DNA of 64,000 nucleotides from positions 62,001 through 126,000 of the IMG/VR virus record IMGVR_UViG_3300032287_003113; one strand, given 5' to 3'. Both the position numbers and the translations under genes were made by a program. Origin of the DNA: a virus. Below, in pieces: positions 40,786 through 48,553 of the stretch; positions within the stretch are counted from its first letter, which is position 1; each line of letters opens with the position of its first letter. Below the pieces are notes generated by a model that saw nothing but the letters and a program-made list of their open reading frames with translations, had not been told where the DNA came from and made no database searches.

Positions 40786-41764
40786 TGTAAAGTGTTAATA
40801 TCCTAGTATCATAATTGATGGTGTTAATGCATTCTTGATTGTGTACAAATATTTCTTGATTGTGTTTGTATAACTGTGGCAAATCTTCTGCCATCAATCT
40901 TTGAAATTCGTCAGTTAATGCAGTAAATCGCCGTTGCGGGTCAGTTATGTTATCAAAACCATAGTCTACACCCACTGGCATCTTAAACCCCATTTCAACC
41001 AGTCTACTGATAGTGCCAGGATTACTAAATGGTAAAATGATATGCCCTTTGATCAACGGCTCAAATGTTTTTTCTGTAATGTGTATTAAGTCATCACGTA
41101 AAAAATTACTTTCACAATAGATGCTGACATAGCTGTCTAAATAAAACGCATTAGGCGCAGGCTGAAATGCTCCTACTATGTCACAACCTTCTACTGTAAT
41201 TCCACGACTACGATTACTTACATATCCATCATTGAAGTTTTTGACAAATTCATACAAATTGGTTCTGTAACTGAACTCACGTCCGGTCATGCTCAAAAAC
41301 TTTTTTGCTTTGGGCCGATCAAAATCCAATTGGGGTATTTGGTATGCTGCTGGGCCGCTGTGATGATGCAGGTATAACTTATTATACGGAACTGTTTCTG
41401 TATAATAACTGCGATATCGATTCCACATAAAATCCCAGGGCACAATGTCTACATCAGCCAGTTTTAATTTGGGACTTTGATTTACTGTGAGGTAAACACG
41501 ATGCGGATGATCAAAGTTACTGATAAACTCACAGAACTTGGTGTGTTCATAATCGCCAGTGTTGACCAAATCATAAAAAATAATTGTTCGACTTGATCTG
41601 GCACGAGTGGTATATGTAGCTAACCATTCTGCGTCATGTGTGTTGTAATGATTGACCAAGGGCCAAAATAAAACCTGCGGATCAAACGTGTTAGCGTCAA
41701 GCCCGAGCAATTCAAGATGGTATGGTAAGTCGTCGCCCTCAATCCCGCGGATATTTTTGATCAT
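40778..41764 (-). CDS. glycosyltransferase-like protein
   Basis: The 328-residue protein has a C-terminal segment SIYCESNFLRDDLIHITEKTFEPLIKGHIILPFSNPG (about residues 225-262), resembling the nucleotide-sugar-binding region of GT10-type fucosyltransferases and related phage glycosyltransferases (E-x-N/S-F ... TEKTFEPL-x-GH). An N-terminal Rossmann-like half includes RTIIFYDLVNTGDYEHTKF. It is flanked and overlapped on both sides by SGNH hydrolase genes, so all three probably act on the same glycan. Acceptor and sugar are not predictable. Confidence 0.6.
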   Translation of the reverse strand: MIKNIRGIEGDDLPYHLELLGLDANTFDPQVLFWPLVNHYNTHDAEWLATYTTRARSSRTIIFYDLVNTGDYEHTKFCEFISNFDHPHRVYLTVNQSPKLKLADVDIVPWDFMWNRYRSYYTETVPYNKLYLHHHSGPAAYQIPQLDFDRPKAKKFLSMTGREFSYRTNLYEFVKNFNDGYVSNRSRGITVEGCDIVGAFQPAPNAFYLDSYVSIYCESNFLRDDLIHITEKTFEPLIKGHIILPFSNPGTISRLVEMGFKMPVGVDYGFDNITDPQRRFTALTDEFQRLMAEDLPQLYKHNQEIFVHNQECINTINYDTRILTLYNV

Positions 41765-42452
41765 AGAATTCTAATAGAAGTTCAGCAATACGCCGGTGAC
41801 CCGCAATGTTGGGGTGAAACAGCTTGCCCGTAAAATATTCATTTTCTCTTATGTCAGGCAAATCATATTCTTTGCCAGTTAATGCTCGAGTAATAGTAGT
41901 TGGATAAATTAGATCTTTACGCAACATGTGTCCGTAGTTGTCAGTTACCAGTTGATCAAAGTAGCTGAAGAATACGCAATCTATTTCATTGTAAAAACAA
42001 AATTGTTGAAATTGAAAAACTGTTTGCACTCCTAAAAATTCATTGTACAGCCCTGACTCCACATACCGGTATGTTTGCTGTGCGTAGTCTTGCATGTGCA
42101 TTACGCAGTTGGGTGGTCTACCTGTAAAGTGTATGTTGCTGGTACTGTAAGGTGCCTCCGACGTTATGTTTATAAATTCGTTGTCTTGATTGTTATAACT
42201 CAAATACCTAGATGGTGCTGTGAGTCCAATCATAAAAATTAATTTGTAATTTTCAAAGTCTGGACGCTGTTTTATAAAATCAAATAGTTGTACTATGGTG
42301 TGTCCAATACTGCTAGCCGGTACGCCCATGTTTACATATTCTATACCAAGATGGTCGGCCACGTGTTTGACCCAGGGGTCTTCTCTAGGAATGTCTAGTT
42401 CGCTGCCAAATGTCCACGAGTCTCCAAAGGCCACCAATAACTGTTTCTTCAT
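41739..42452 (-). CDS. SGNH/GDSL-family hydrolase (second copy)
   Basis: The chosen start is the ATG at 42452 (MKKQLLVAFGDSWTFGSELD). An in-frame ATG at 42521 would run through the capsid-gene terminator region and is unlikely. The 237-residue protein has GDS at residues 10-12, VNMGVPASSIGHTIVQL (block II), FMIGLT (block III region) and HPNIAGH at the end. A TGTAAATA box lies exactly 5 nt upstream of the ATG. It starts the SGNH-glycosyltransferase-SGNH cassette directly downstream of the gp23 terminator and overlaps the next gene by 26 bp. Confidence 0.75.
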   Translation of the reverse strand: MKKQLLVAFGDSWTFGSELDIPREDPWVKHVADHLGIEYVNMGVPASSIGHTIVQLFDFIKQRPDFENYKLIFMIGLTAPSRYLSYNNQDNEFINITSEAPYSTSNIHFTGRPPNCVMHMQDYAQQTYRYVESGLYNEFLGVQTVFQFQQFCFYNEIDCVFFSYFDQLVTDNYGHMLRKDLIYPTTITRALTGKEYDLPDIRENEYFTGKLFHPNIAGHRRIAELLLEFYDQKYPRD

Positions 42453-42457
42453 TATTA

Positions 42458-42465
42458 TATTTACA
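42458..42465 (-). promoter_or_regulatory. late promoter variant TGTAAATA, leaderless position (SGNH gene)
   Basis: TGTAAATA ends exactly 5 nt before the ATG at 42452, just past the gp23 terminator. Confidence 0.5.
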
Positions 42466-42485
42466 TGATAAAACCACAACCAACA

Positions 42486-42509
42486 AAAAAGGCTCCGAAG
42501 AGCCTTTTT
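42486..42509 (-). terminator. intrinsic terminator after gp23
   Basis: AAAAAGGCTC pairs with GAGCCTTTTT around a TTCG loop (minus strand), 34 nt past the gp23 stop. Confidence 0.88.
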
Positions 42510-42542
42510 GTTCCTTCCCATCCCTGGGGTGGATATTCCTTT

Positions 42543-43721
42543 TTACTGGAACGATAGGTTTGATACAGAGATCTCACCAACGTAGTCACCAGCATTACCT
42601 AGCGAAGACGCTGTGTTTGTCAACTCTACATAACCATAACGTGTCATAAATGATACGACTGGTTCGAATGTAGATGGATCTAGAACAACACCAGAACTCA
42701 TCAATGGGATATATGGGCAATAGAACGCAGCTGCATCAGCTTCGCTTGAACCCTTATAACCAACCAATACAGCCTGACTGTCGTTTGCATAACCGTCAAC
42801 ATATACCTTCATTGCACCGTTCAATGTACCAACAAACTTGGTGTTTGTAGGAGCTTCGAATGTACCTTCTGTTGTACGAGCAAATGCACTTGTTGTAGCA
42901 CTTTGTAGTACTGTCAAAGCAGCTGGACTTACAACTGCCCAGTTACCAGCACCACGACGTGTACGCTGAGCGATCTTGTTAGCAACACGGTTAACTAGAA
43001 CTGCCAAAGCGGCATGCTCATCACCAACGAATGTAGCTGTACCAGAAACGGCAGCTTGGTCATATGCTTCATCAGTAGCGGCAAGAGCACGTAGGGAACC
43101 AAGAATCTCTTGATCAATCTCTACAGTAATTTCTTGTGCTAGGGCAGCCATAATTTCTGCCTCAACATCCAAACCGTGCATAGACTGTGCGTCTTGTGCA
43201 GCTTCAAATGTCCAACGAGCACTTAACTTACGTGTTTTAGCTTCTACAACTTGTTTCAAAATCTGAACGTTAATACGGTTACCAGCAACACCTTCTAGTG
43301 TACTAGTTGTATTAGCCATACCAGTAGAGTTACTACCAGAGTATGCTGTTGCAATTTTGAATGGGCTCAATGCCTCATCACCAGCTGTTGTGCTTGTCTG
43401 ATATGCAGATGAATCTGTAACAGAATCAGCATAACGTACACGCAATGTGTGGATTTGAGCTACTGGACCTGTCATTGGCTGTACACCAACGATTTCGTTG
43501 GCGATAACTGTTGGCATTACACGACGGATAACTGGTAGAATTACACGGTTTAGTGTAGCTACGTTACCTGCTTGTGTAGAGCCAGCTGTTGCGTTCTCAG
43601 CCAACATTTTGCGTGTATTCTCAAGGATTACACCCATTGTAGTTCTTTTAGAACCATTTAGACCTTCTAACAGGGCTTCTTTTGTTTCGCCCCAACGGCC
43701 TTCTAATAATGCTTGTGTCAT
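42543..43721 (-). CDS. gp23: major capsid protein gp23
   Basis: The 392-residue protein matches T4-like major capsid proteins: LNRVILPVIRRVMPTVIANEIVGVQPMTGP, IHTLRVRYAD, KLSARWTFEAAQDAQSMHGLDVEAE, EITVEIDQEIL, RTRRGAGNWAVVSP and a C-terminal YCPYIPLMSSGVVLDPSTFEPVVSFMTRYG. It is shorter than T4 gp23 (521). Two LLE-G sites in the first 20 residues and LAEN near residue 40 are candidate gp21 cleavage positions, so the propeptide is short. It has a GAGGAA ribosome-binding site and a strong terminator (42486-42509), and follows gp22 in T4 order. Confidence 0.96.
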   Translation of the reverse strand: MTQALLEGRWGETKEALLEGLNGSKRTTMGVILENTRKMLAENATAGSTQAGNVATLNRVILPVIRRVMPTVIANEIVGVQPMTGPVAQIHTLRVRYADSVTDSSAYQTSTTAGDEALSPFKIATAYSGSNSTGMANTTSTLEGVAGNRINVQILKQVVEAKTRKLSARWTFEAAQDAQSMHGLDVEAEIMAALAQEITVEIDQEILGSLRALAATDEAYDQAAVSGTATFVGDEHAALAVLVNRVANKIAQRTRRGAGNWAVVSPAALTVLQSATTSAFARTTEGTFEAPTNTKFVGTLNGAMKVYVDGYANDSQAVLVGYKGSSEADAAAFYCPYIPLMSSGVVLDPSTFEPVVSFMTRYGYVELTNTASSLGNAGDYVGEISVSNLSFQ

Positions 43722-43745
43722 AATATTCCTCTTTCCTTTTAGGGT

Positions 43746-44864
43746 TTAATTAAGCCCTGCTAAACGTTTCATTTCATAAACATTGGACATTACGTCTTTT
43801 GTTTCTGAAGCTTCAACGGCAGTTTTAGCAGTTTTATCACCAGTTACTACTTGACGACTCTCTGTCAAAACAGCAGCTTTTGGAGCGGCTTCTTTAACAG
43901 CAGAATTGTTTAGTACAGCTGGTAGATACTTTTCATATGCGGACTGTAGCTTATCAGTCTGCACACTCTCGAGTAGGTCACGCATGATTGCTGACTTCTC
44001 TTTGTTCAAAGGTTTCAACATTTCTGCAAGACGTTCTTTGCGTTCTGCTGATTCTTTGATAATACGAATTTCTGTTTCTTTTGATTCAACCAAAGCTTTC
44101 TTATCTTCAATTGCTGATACTGCTTCAGACAATTTCTGAGTTACCATGTCCACTGTGGATTGTAACTCGCGGATTTGTTTGTTCTCATTTAAGTGAGTAA
44201 CAGCAAATTCGCTTGCGAATGCTTCATATAGACGACGACCAAACATGTTCTCGCGAGCAACTTGGATGTCTTCTTTTAGTTGAGTCAGTTCTGACTCTAA
44301 CGAACTGGTTACGGCCTCTTTAACAGCCTCAGCAGATTGTTTTACAAATTTGGCTTGCAGTTCAGCTAATTTAGCTTTACCTTCAGCGACTAGACGAACT
44401 TTAGTTTCCACTACAGCTTTCTTGTCTGCTTCAAATTCTTTGATTTCTTCTGCCAATGCACGGATTGTAAACTGTTCAAGTTTGCTGATAGCATTCTCGT
44501 AAGTTTTACGATCTGCACGTAGTTCTTTGATTTCTTCAGCTAGTTTACTAACTAAGAAATTGTCAAACTTACTTGCACTTTCAACCATTTGCTTTTTAAA
44601 TGCAACACGGTCTTCGGCTAATTGTTGTTTTTCGTCTGCGAACTCTTGCAGTTCAGCAGTGAGAGACTCTGTTACCATTTTGTCTAGAGCTTCAACCATT
44701 ACTGCTTTGTCATGTTGATAACGTTGAGCAAATTCTTCGCGTAATTCTGCACGAACTTGTTCTTTGGCTTCAGTAATGCGTGATTCCCAAGCTTCAGCAA
44801 TAGCTGTCTTGGTCTCTTCATTAATGATTCCGTTATCCAACAATGGTTTGATAGCATCTAACAT
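43746..44864 (-). CDS. gp22: prohead scaffold protein gp22
   Basis: The 372-residue, Lys/Glu/Ala-rich protein is predicted to be almost entirely coiled coil (ESRITEAKEQVRAELREEFAQRYQ and repeated AEEIKELRADRKTYENAI-like units). It lies between protease gp21 and capsid gp23, as in T4, where gp22 forms the internal core removed by gp21. Three near-repeats of the unit 'LAEEIKEL/FEADKK' are visible between residues 100 and 175. The C-terminus, NVYEMKRLAGLN, shares the RLAGL motif with two proteins of the internal-protein cassette. It begins with ATG at 44864 behind an AGGAG ribosome-binding site. Confidence 0.88.
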   Translation of the reverse strand: MLDAIKPLLDNGIINEETKTAIAEAWESRITEAKEQVRAELREEFAQRYQHDKAVMVEALDKMVTESLTAELQEFADEKQQLAEDRVAFKKQMVESASKFDNFLVSKLAEEIKELRADRKTYENAISKLEQFTIRALAEEIKEFEADKKAVVETKVRLVAEGKAKLAELQAKFVKQSAEAVKEAVTSSLESELTQLKEDIQVARENMFGRRLYEAFASEFAVTHLNENKQIRELQSTVDMVTQKLSEAVSAIEDKKALVESKETEIRIIKESAERKERLAEMLKPLNKEKSAIMRDLLESVQTDKLQSAYEKYLPAVLNNSAVKEAAPKAAVLTESRQVVTGDKTAKTAVEASETKDVMSNVYEMKRLAGLN

Positions 44865-44876
44865 TGGATATTTCTC

Positions 44877-45509
44877 CTATAGTTTTAAATCTTTGATCAA
44901 GGCTGCAATGCCCTCTTTCAGGTACTTCTGTACTTTTTGATCTTGAGCGGCTTCACGTGCCGTTTCAAATACCTTAGCACCACCACGCATGTTCATCAAG
45001 CCTTCATAGATGGCTTTTGGATACGCATGAGGAGCACTAGGTTGTGCTACGATGTCTACGGTAATGATTTCAAAATCACTAACGTGTCCACTTCCTTCAT
45101 TGACATTACCTGATCCACGCGATGATACACCTAGCTTAACACCAGAGGTTATCATGGCTTCTACTAGTTGTCCCATTGGGGTTGGCAATACCTTTAATTT
45201 ACCACGTCCTGTTGGACCATCCATCCACATCTTTTCAATCATGTGGCTTACGCGGTCTAGGTTAATCTTTAAATCATCTGGATGATCTACTTCACCCAAC
45301 ACAGAATAACCTTCATTGATTTGTTTGTTGATGGTATTAACAGCTTTTTCTATTTCATGGACAGGGTATACTCGTTCATTGGCGTTCTTTACTCCGCCTT
45401 CGATGAATATACCCTCCATTTTTAGAGATTTCTTGCCATTCTCGTCGACGGACTCAACAATCAAGCCCGCCCGATCAAATGTAAGATTCTCTTTTAGGTA
45501 CAAAGCCAT
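44877..45509 (-). CDS. gp21: prohead core protease gp21
   Basis: The 210-residue serine protease of the herpesvirus/T4 assemblin type has its catalytic His in VLGEVDHPDD (H76), the nucleophile in VSSRGSG (S129/S130) and a conserved end segment FEIITVDIVAQPSAP with D152. Substrates would be the scaffold gp22, the capsid propeptide, core proteins and the leaders of the putative internal proteins at 2.1-5.8 kb, cleaved after Glu in (I/L)-x-E. It sits in T4 order between the acidic core protein and gp22. A CGTAAATA late-box variant lies at 45524-45531. Confidence 0.93.
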   Translation of the reverse strand: MALYLKENLTFDRAGLIVESVDENGKKSLKMEGIFIEGGVKNANERVYPVHEIEKAVNTINKQINEGYSVLGEVDHPDDLKINLDRVSHMIEKMWMDGPTGRGKLKVLPTPMGQLVEAMITSGVKLGVSSRGSGNVNEGSGHVSDFEIITVDIVAQPSAPHAYPKAIYEGLMNMRGGAKVFETAREAAQDQKVQKYLKEGIAALIKDLKL

Positions 45510-45522
45510 TTGTAGTTCCTAA

Positions 45523-46473
45523 TTATTTACGAACTGGGCTCTTGTCGTTTGTAGGCACGCTACCATCGGTAGTTTGACCTTCGCCTGACTTGGCTGTTTC
45601 TTTGGTTTTAAAAGAGTTACCAGCTTTTCCACCTGGAACATTGATGTTACCAGATTTGATTTCTTGTGGCTTTTCGCTTGATGGAGCACTTGTTCCGTCT
45701 GGGTTGCTTTCGCCGCCCTTGGTCTTAACTGCTGTACCACCAAAGTCAGCACCAGGACCAGTTACAGACTTGGTGTTAACACTTGTCTTTTTACCAGATC
45801 CAGCAACTGCGTCGCCTTCGGCTGCATCACCAGCACCACCGTAGATATCACCAATGCGGTCTACATACTCACGCATTAATTCAGAAGTAGATAGTTTGCG
45901 TGAATTGTCACGTGATTCCTTGGCTTCTTCTTTTTTATCTTCTTTGTCTTCTTCGTCGTCGCAATCTTCTTCATCGGACTCTTCGGCTTCCATCATGCCC
46001 ATTTCGGCTATTTTTGGCTCTTCGGCACCCATGTCGTCCATTGCTGGCATTTCTGCAGACATTTCGTCTGAATCATTGTCGCCCATGATTTCGTCAAACT
46101 TAGCTAATAGCTCGTCTAACTTGGCATCAATGTTCATGATTTTGTCGTCTTCGGCTTCTTCGTCATGACCAACTTCGGCTGGCATGTCGCCTGTCATTTC
46201 ACCATCGTCTTCACCATCTGGGTCAAGACTAAATTCTTCTTCGCCTTCTTCATCAGCTTCGCCCACTGCTTCTTCGCCAGCTAGTTGATTTGTTAGTTCT
46301 TCAACTTGCTCACCAGCAACAGGTCCGCCCATGTTTTCTTCGACTTGCTCTTCGTCCATAATGGACTCATAGATGTCACGGCTTTTTTCTACTACGATTG
46401 TGTGAAATAATTCACGTGCTTTTTGATCTTCATCGTTAATGATGTATTCAATTAATTTTTCAAACTTGTTCAT
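45523..46473 (-). CDS. acidic prohead core protein (gp68 position)
   Basis: The 316-residue protein is extremely acidic between residues 40 and 195 (long Glu/Asp runs), with a conserved-looking N-terminus DEDQKARELFHTIVVEKSRDIYE and a Gly/Ser/Lys-rich C-terminal 120 residues ending DKSPVRK. It lies where T4 carries the core genes 67 and 68 between portal and protease, and is probably part of the scaffold core degraded by gp21. The terminal SPVRK resembles the SPV tails of the internal-protein candidates. TGTAAATA (46504-46511) and AAGGAG precede the start. Confidence 0.7.
   Translation of the reverse strand: MNKFEKLIEYIINDEDQKARELFHTIVVEKSRDIYESIMDEEQVEENMGGPVAGEQVEELTNQLAGEEAVGEADEEGEEEFSLDPDGEDDGEMTGDMPAEVGHDEEAEDDKIMNIDAKLDELLAKFDEIMGDNDSDEMSAEMPAMDDMGAEEPKIAEMGMMEAEESDEEDCDDEEDKEDKKEEAKESRDNSRKLSTSELMREYVDRIGDIYGGAGDAAEGDAVAGSGKKTSVNTKSVTGPGADFGGTAVKTKGGESNPDGTSAPSSEKPQEIKSGNINVPGGKAGNSFKTKETAKSGEGQTTDGSVPTNDKSPVRK
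45524..45531 (-). promoter_or_regulatory. late promoter variant CGTAAATA (gp21)
   Basis: The box ends 14 nt before the gp21 ATG, with TAGGAA between. It has two mismatches to consensus. Confidence 0.4.
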
Positions 46474-46503
46474 GAGAACTCCTTATATAAATGGCTTGTA
46501 TAT

Positions 46504-46511
46504 TATTTACA
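46504..46511 (-). promoter_or_regulatory. late promoter variant TGTAAATA (acidic core protein)
   Basis: The box lies 30 nt before the ATG at 46473, with an AAGGAG ribosome-binding site. Confidence 0.5.
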
Positions 46512-46568
46512 AATATACGCAGTTTTTGGGGTTAAATGGGTAGTTTTTGAAGAATATTGACGGAATAA

Positions 46569-46802
46569 TTACATTCCGAGAGGGGCGCCACCAGGTTCTG
46601 CAGGTGGTTGATATTGTTTTGCTACTGCTTCCAGCTTTTTTTCATGCTCAAGTTTGCGTACATCGTGGGCTTGTCTTAGCTGGTTTAGGTGTGATAGAGT
46701 CAAGCGAGTTTTGCGGCTATCCGACATCGTAAGCGTACTTTGGTCTGCTTTTTCGTCGTGATAACCATGAGGTGCTGGGTCAAATAGTTCACTAATAATC
46801 AT
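46569..46802 (-). CDS. small prohead core protein (gp67 position)
   Basis: The 77-residue protein, MIISELFDPAPHGYHDEKADQS, then DSRKTRLTLSHLNQLRQAHDVRKLEHEKKLEAV, has a conserved basic helical middle. It lies directly after the portal gene, as T4 gp67 does. Similar short proteins occur at this spot in aquatic T4-like phages. The first ten residues (MIISELFDPA) may serve as a targeting leader like those of the internal proteins. GTTAAATA lies exactly 5 nt upstream of its ATG and no Shine-Dalgarno is visible. The gp67 assignment rests on position and size only. Confidence 0.62.
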   Translation of the reverse strand: MIISELFDPAPHGYHDEKADQSTLTMSDSRKTRLTLSHLNQLRQAHDVRKLEHEKKLEAVAKQYQPPAEPGGAPLGM

Positions 46803-46807
46803 AATAC

Positions 46808-46815
46808 TATTTAAC
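46808..46815 (-). promoter_or_regulatory. late promoter variant GTTAAATA, leaderless position (small core protein)
   Basis: GTTAAATA ends exactly 5 nt before the ATG at 46802, and there is no Shine-Dalgarno. Confidence 0.45.
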
Positions 46816-46825
46816 CTTTTATTTG

Positions 46826-48520
46826 TTAAAGTGCTGGCTGTGCGCCGGCTGGACTAGGTGCGCCTGGAACTGCGCCACCTAAATCAGGACCGCCGGGTGC
46901 GGCACCCGGTGCCGTTTCAGGACCCAGTCCTTCTAGATCGTTTTGCAAACCGCCCGGACTGATGCCCACGCTACGTAGACCTGGAGCTTCGGGCTGTGCT
47001 AATTCGGCGTCGCCACGTTCTTCGGCCCATGCTGTTTCATTTTCACTGATTTCTTGTTCGGTCATGCCCAAATAACGCTTCATCAACCAACGCTTGCTTA
47101 GATACGGATACTGTTCTAGCTGTGTAAATGTGCCAATACGTGCAGCATCAATGTCGGCTTGACGATACTGTGCAAAGTTTTGTGGTTCATTGAAGCTTAA
47201 ATCAAACAAGCTACCGTCAATGTTAAATCCACGCCAACGCATAAACAGCTTGAACTCTGAGTCCAGCTTGTCAGCAATCATGCTTTGTAAACGCTGGCAA
47301 TATTGATTGAACCGCCATTCTTGGATCAGTGCTGTGCCCACACGTCCGTCTGTGTAGGCTGCTGTACCGTCTTCGGCTGTGGTAGGCAAATAACTGCTGG
47401 GAATACGCAGGCCACGGAACAGCTTGTTGGTAAAGAAGCGTAAGTCTGTGATTTCGCCTAGATTTTGGCCGCCGGGTAGGACGTCTACACTGGATCCACG
47501 ACCGTCTGCTGTGGTTGGAAAGAAGTAGTCTTCGTTTGTGCTCAAGGGATTGTATGTGGCATCCATCATGTTGGCACCACCACCCGATTGTGTGGGAATA
47601 CGACGCTGATGTATTTCGTTTTTGATACGTTCCACAAAGGCCATGGCCATGTGTGTGGGCATGTTACCTACGTCAATTTTGAATATTCTACGCTCTGGAG
47701 CACGCTGCACACGGTAGATAATGATCGAATCTTCTAGCAGTTCTTTTTGTTTAAACACTTTGAAAATGTTTTCTAGTACTGAGTTACCAAATGGCCAGTA
47801 TACGTCCAAGCCTTCAGTTAGGCTGATATGTACCACATGTTCAGCATTGAGAGCAGCTTCGTTTTGAGCATGACTGAAACGTGAGCCGCCGCCAAATGGA
47901 CTTTGCGGTTGTGTGTAACTACCCGATGGACCACCCACCTGCGGATGATTCATGTAGGTGTCTGTTGTTGCCACTGCTGTGACTGTTAAGTTTTGAAAGT
48001 TGGGGTTTAGGTCTTTGATCAAGTACTGTTCAGGTTTTTTGCCTTCGCCTTCGTTCACAATGACCTTGGTAACTTTTGACATTTCTGTCCAGTACAGCTT
48101 GAAGTTTTCTGGATCACGTATAAACACTTGGTCGCCATACTTGAATGTGTTGCGAACAATTTTAAAAACACGCTTGTTCAGTTCGTTTAGGCTGACCCAC
48201 TGTTGCAGTTGCTCTTTGATGATTTTTACTTCGTTGTCCGACGGAGTTTCTTTGTACTTGATGGTAAATGCTGTGTGATTTTCTTGATTTTTTTGAGTGC
48301 AAAACTCGGCCAGTATGTCTAGTGCGGCATTGACTTCTGAGTCCATGTCCATTTGTTCGTACTGATTGTAGCGTTCAACACGATTGGGTTGTCCGGTATA
48401 AACTTCAGGTAATTGACTTTGGTAATTACGGAATCCAGGATCTGGAGCACGTCCAGCACCCAAAGGGCTTACGTTGCTGGGTAAGTTACTAGTCTTAAAA
48501 TATTTTTTCCAACCGGCCAT
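46826..48520 (-). CDS. gp20: portal vertex protein gp20
   Basis: The 564-residue protein follows T4-like portals: MAGWKKYFKTSNL, RVERYNQYEQMDMDSEVNAALDILAEFCTQ, WVSLNELNKRVFKIVRNTFKYGDQ, EHVVHISLTEGLDVYWPFGNSVLE, DSIIIYRVQRAPERRIFKIDVGNMP, YNPLSTNEDYFFPTTADGRGS and RGLRIPSSYLP. It forms the dodecameric ring that nucleates the prohead and is the DNA channel for gp17. The C-terminal 60 residues are a Gly/Pro/Ala-rich tail. It has an exact TATAAATA promoter (48541-48548). Confidence 0.96.
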   Translation of the reverse strand: MAGWKKYFKTSNLPSNVSPLGAGRAPDPGFRNYQSQLPEVYTGQPNRVERYNQYEQMDMDSEVNAALDILAEFCTQKNQENHTAFTIKYKETPSDNEVKIIKEQLQQWVSLNELNKRVFKIVRNTFKYGDQVFIRDPENFKLYWTEMSKVTKVIVNEGEGKKPEQYLIKDLNPNFQNLTVTAVATTDTYMNHPQVGGPSGSYTQPQSPFGGGSRFSHAQNEAALNAEHVVHISLTEGLDVYWPFGNSVLENIFKVFKQKELLEDSIIIYRVQRAPERRIFKIDVGNMPTHMAMAFVERIKNEIHQRRIPTQSGGGANMMDATYNPLSTNEDYFFPTTADGRGSSVDVLPGGQNLGEITDLRFFTNKLFRGLRIPSSYLPTTAEDGTAAYTDGRVGTALIQEWRFNQYCQRLQSMIADKLDSEFKLFMRWRGFNIDGSLFDLSFNEPQNFAQYRQADIDAARIGTFTQLEQYPYLSKRWLMKRYLGMTEQEISENETAWAEERGDAELAQPEAPGLRSVGISPGGLQNDLEGLGPETAPGAAPGGPDLGGAVPGAPSPAGAQPAL

Positions 48521-48540
48521 ATATGTTCTCTCGTATGCTA

Positions 48541-48548
48541 TATTTATA
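48541..48548 (-). promoter_or_regulatory. late promoter TATAAATA (gp20)
   Basis: Exact late box 20 nt before the portal ATG. Confidence 0.75.
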
Positions 48549-48553
48549 GCTGG

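Noticed and set aside
42453-42521. Longer start of the second SGNH gene at 42521
   Set aside because: It would run through the gp23 terminator stem, and the SGNH fold normally begins only a few residues before GDS.
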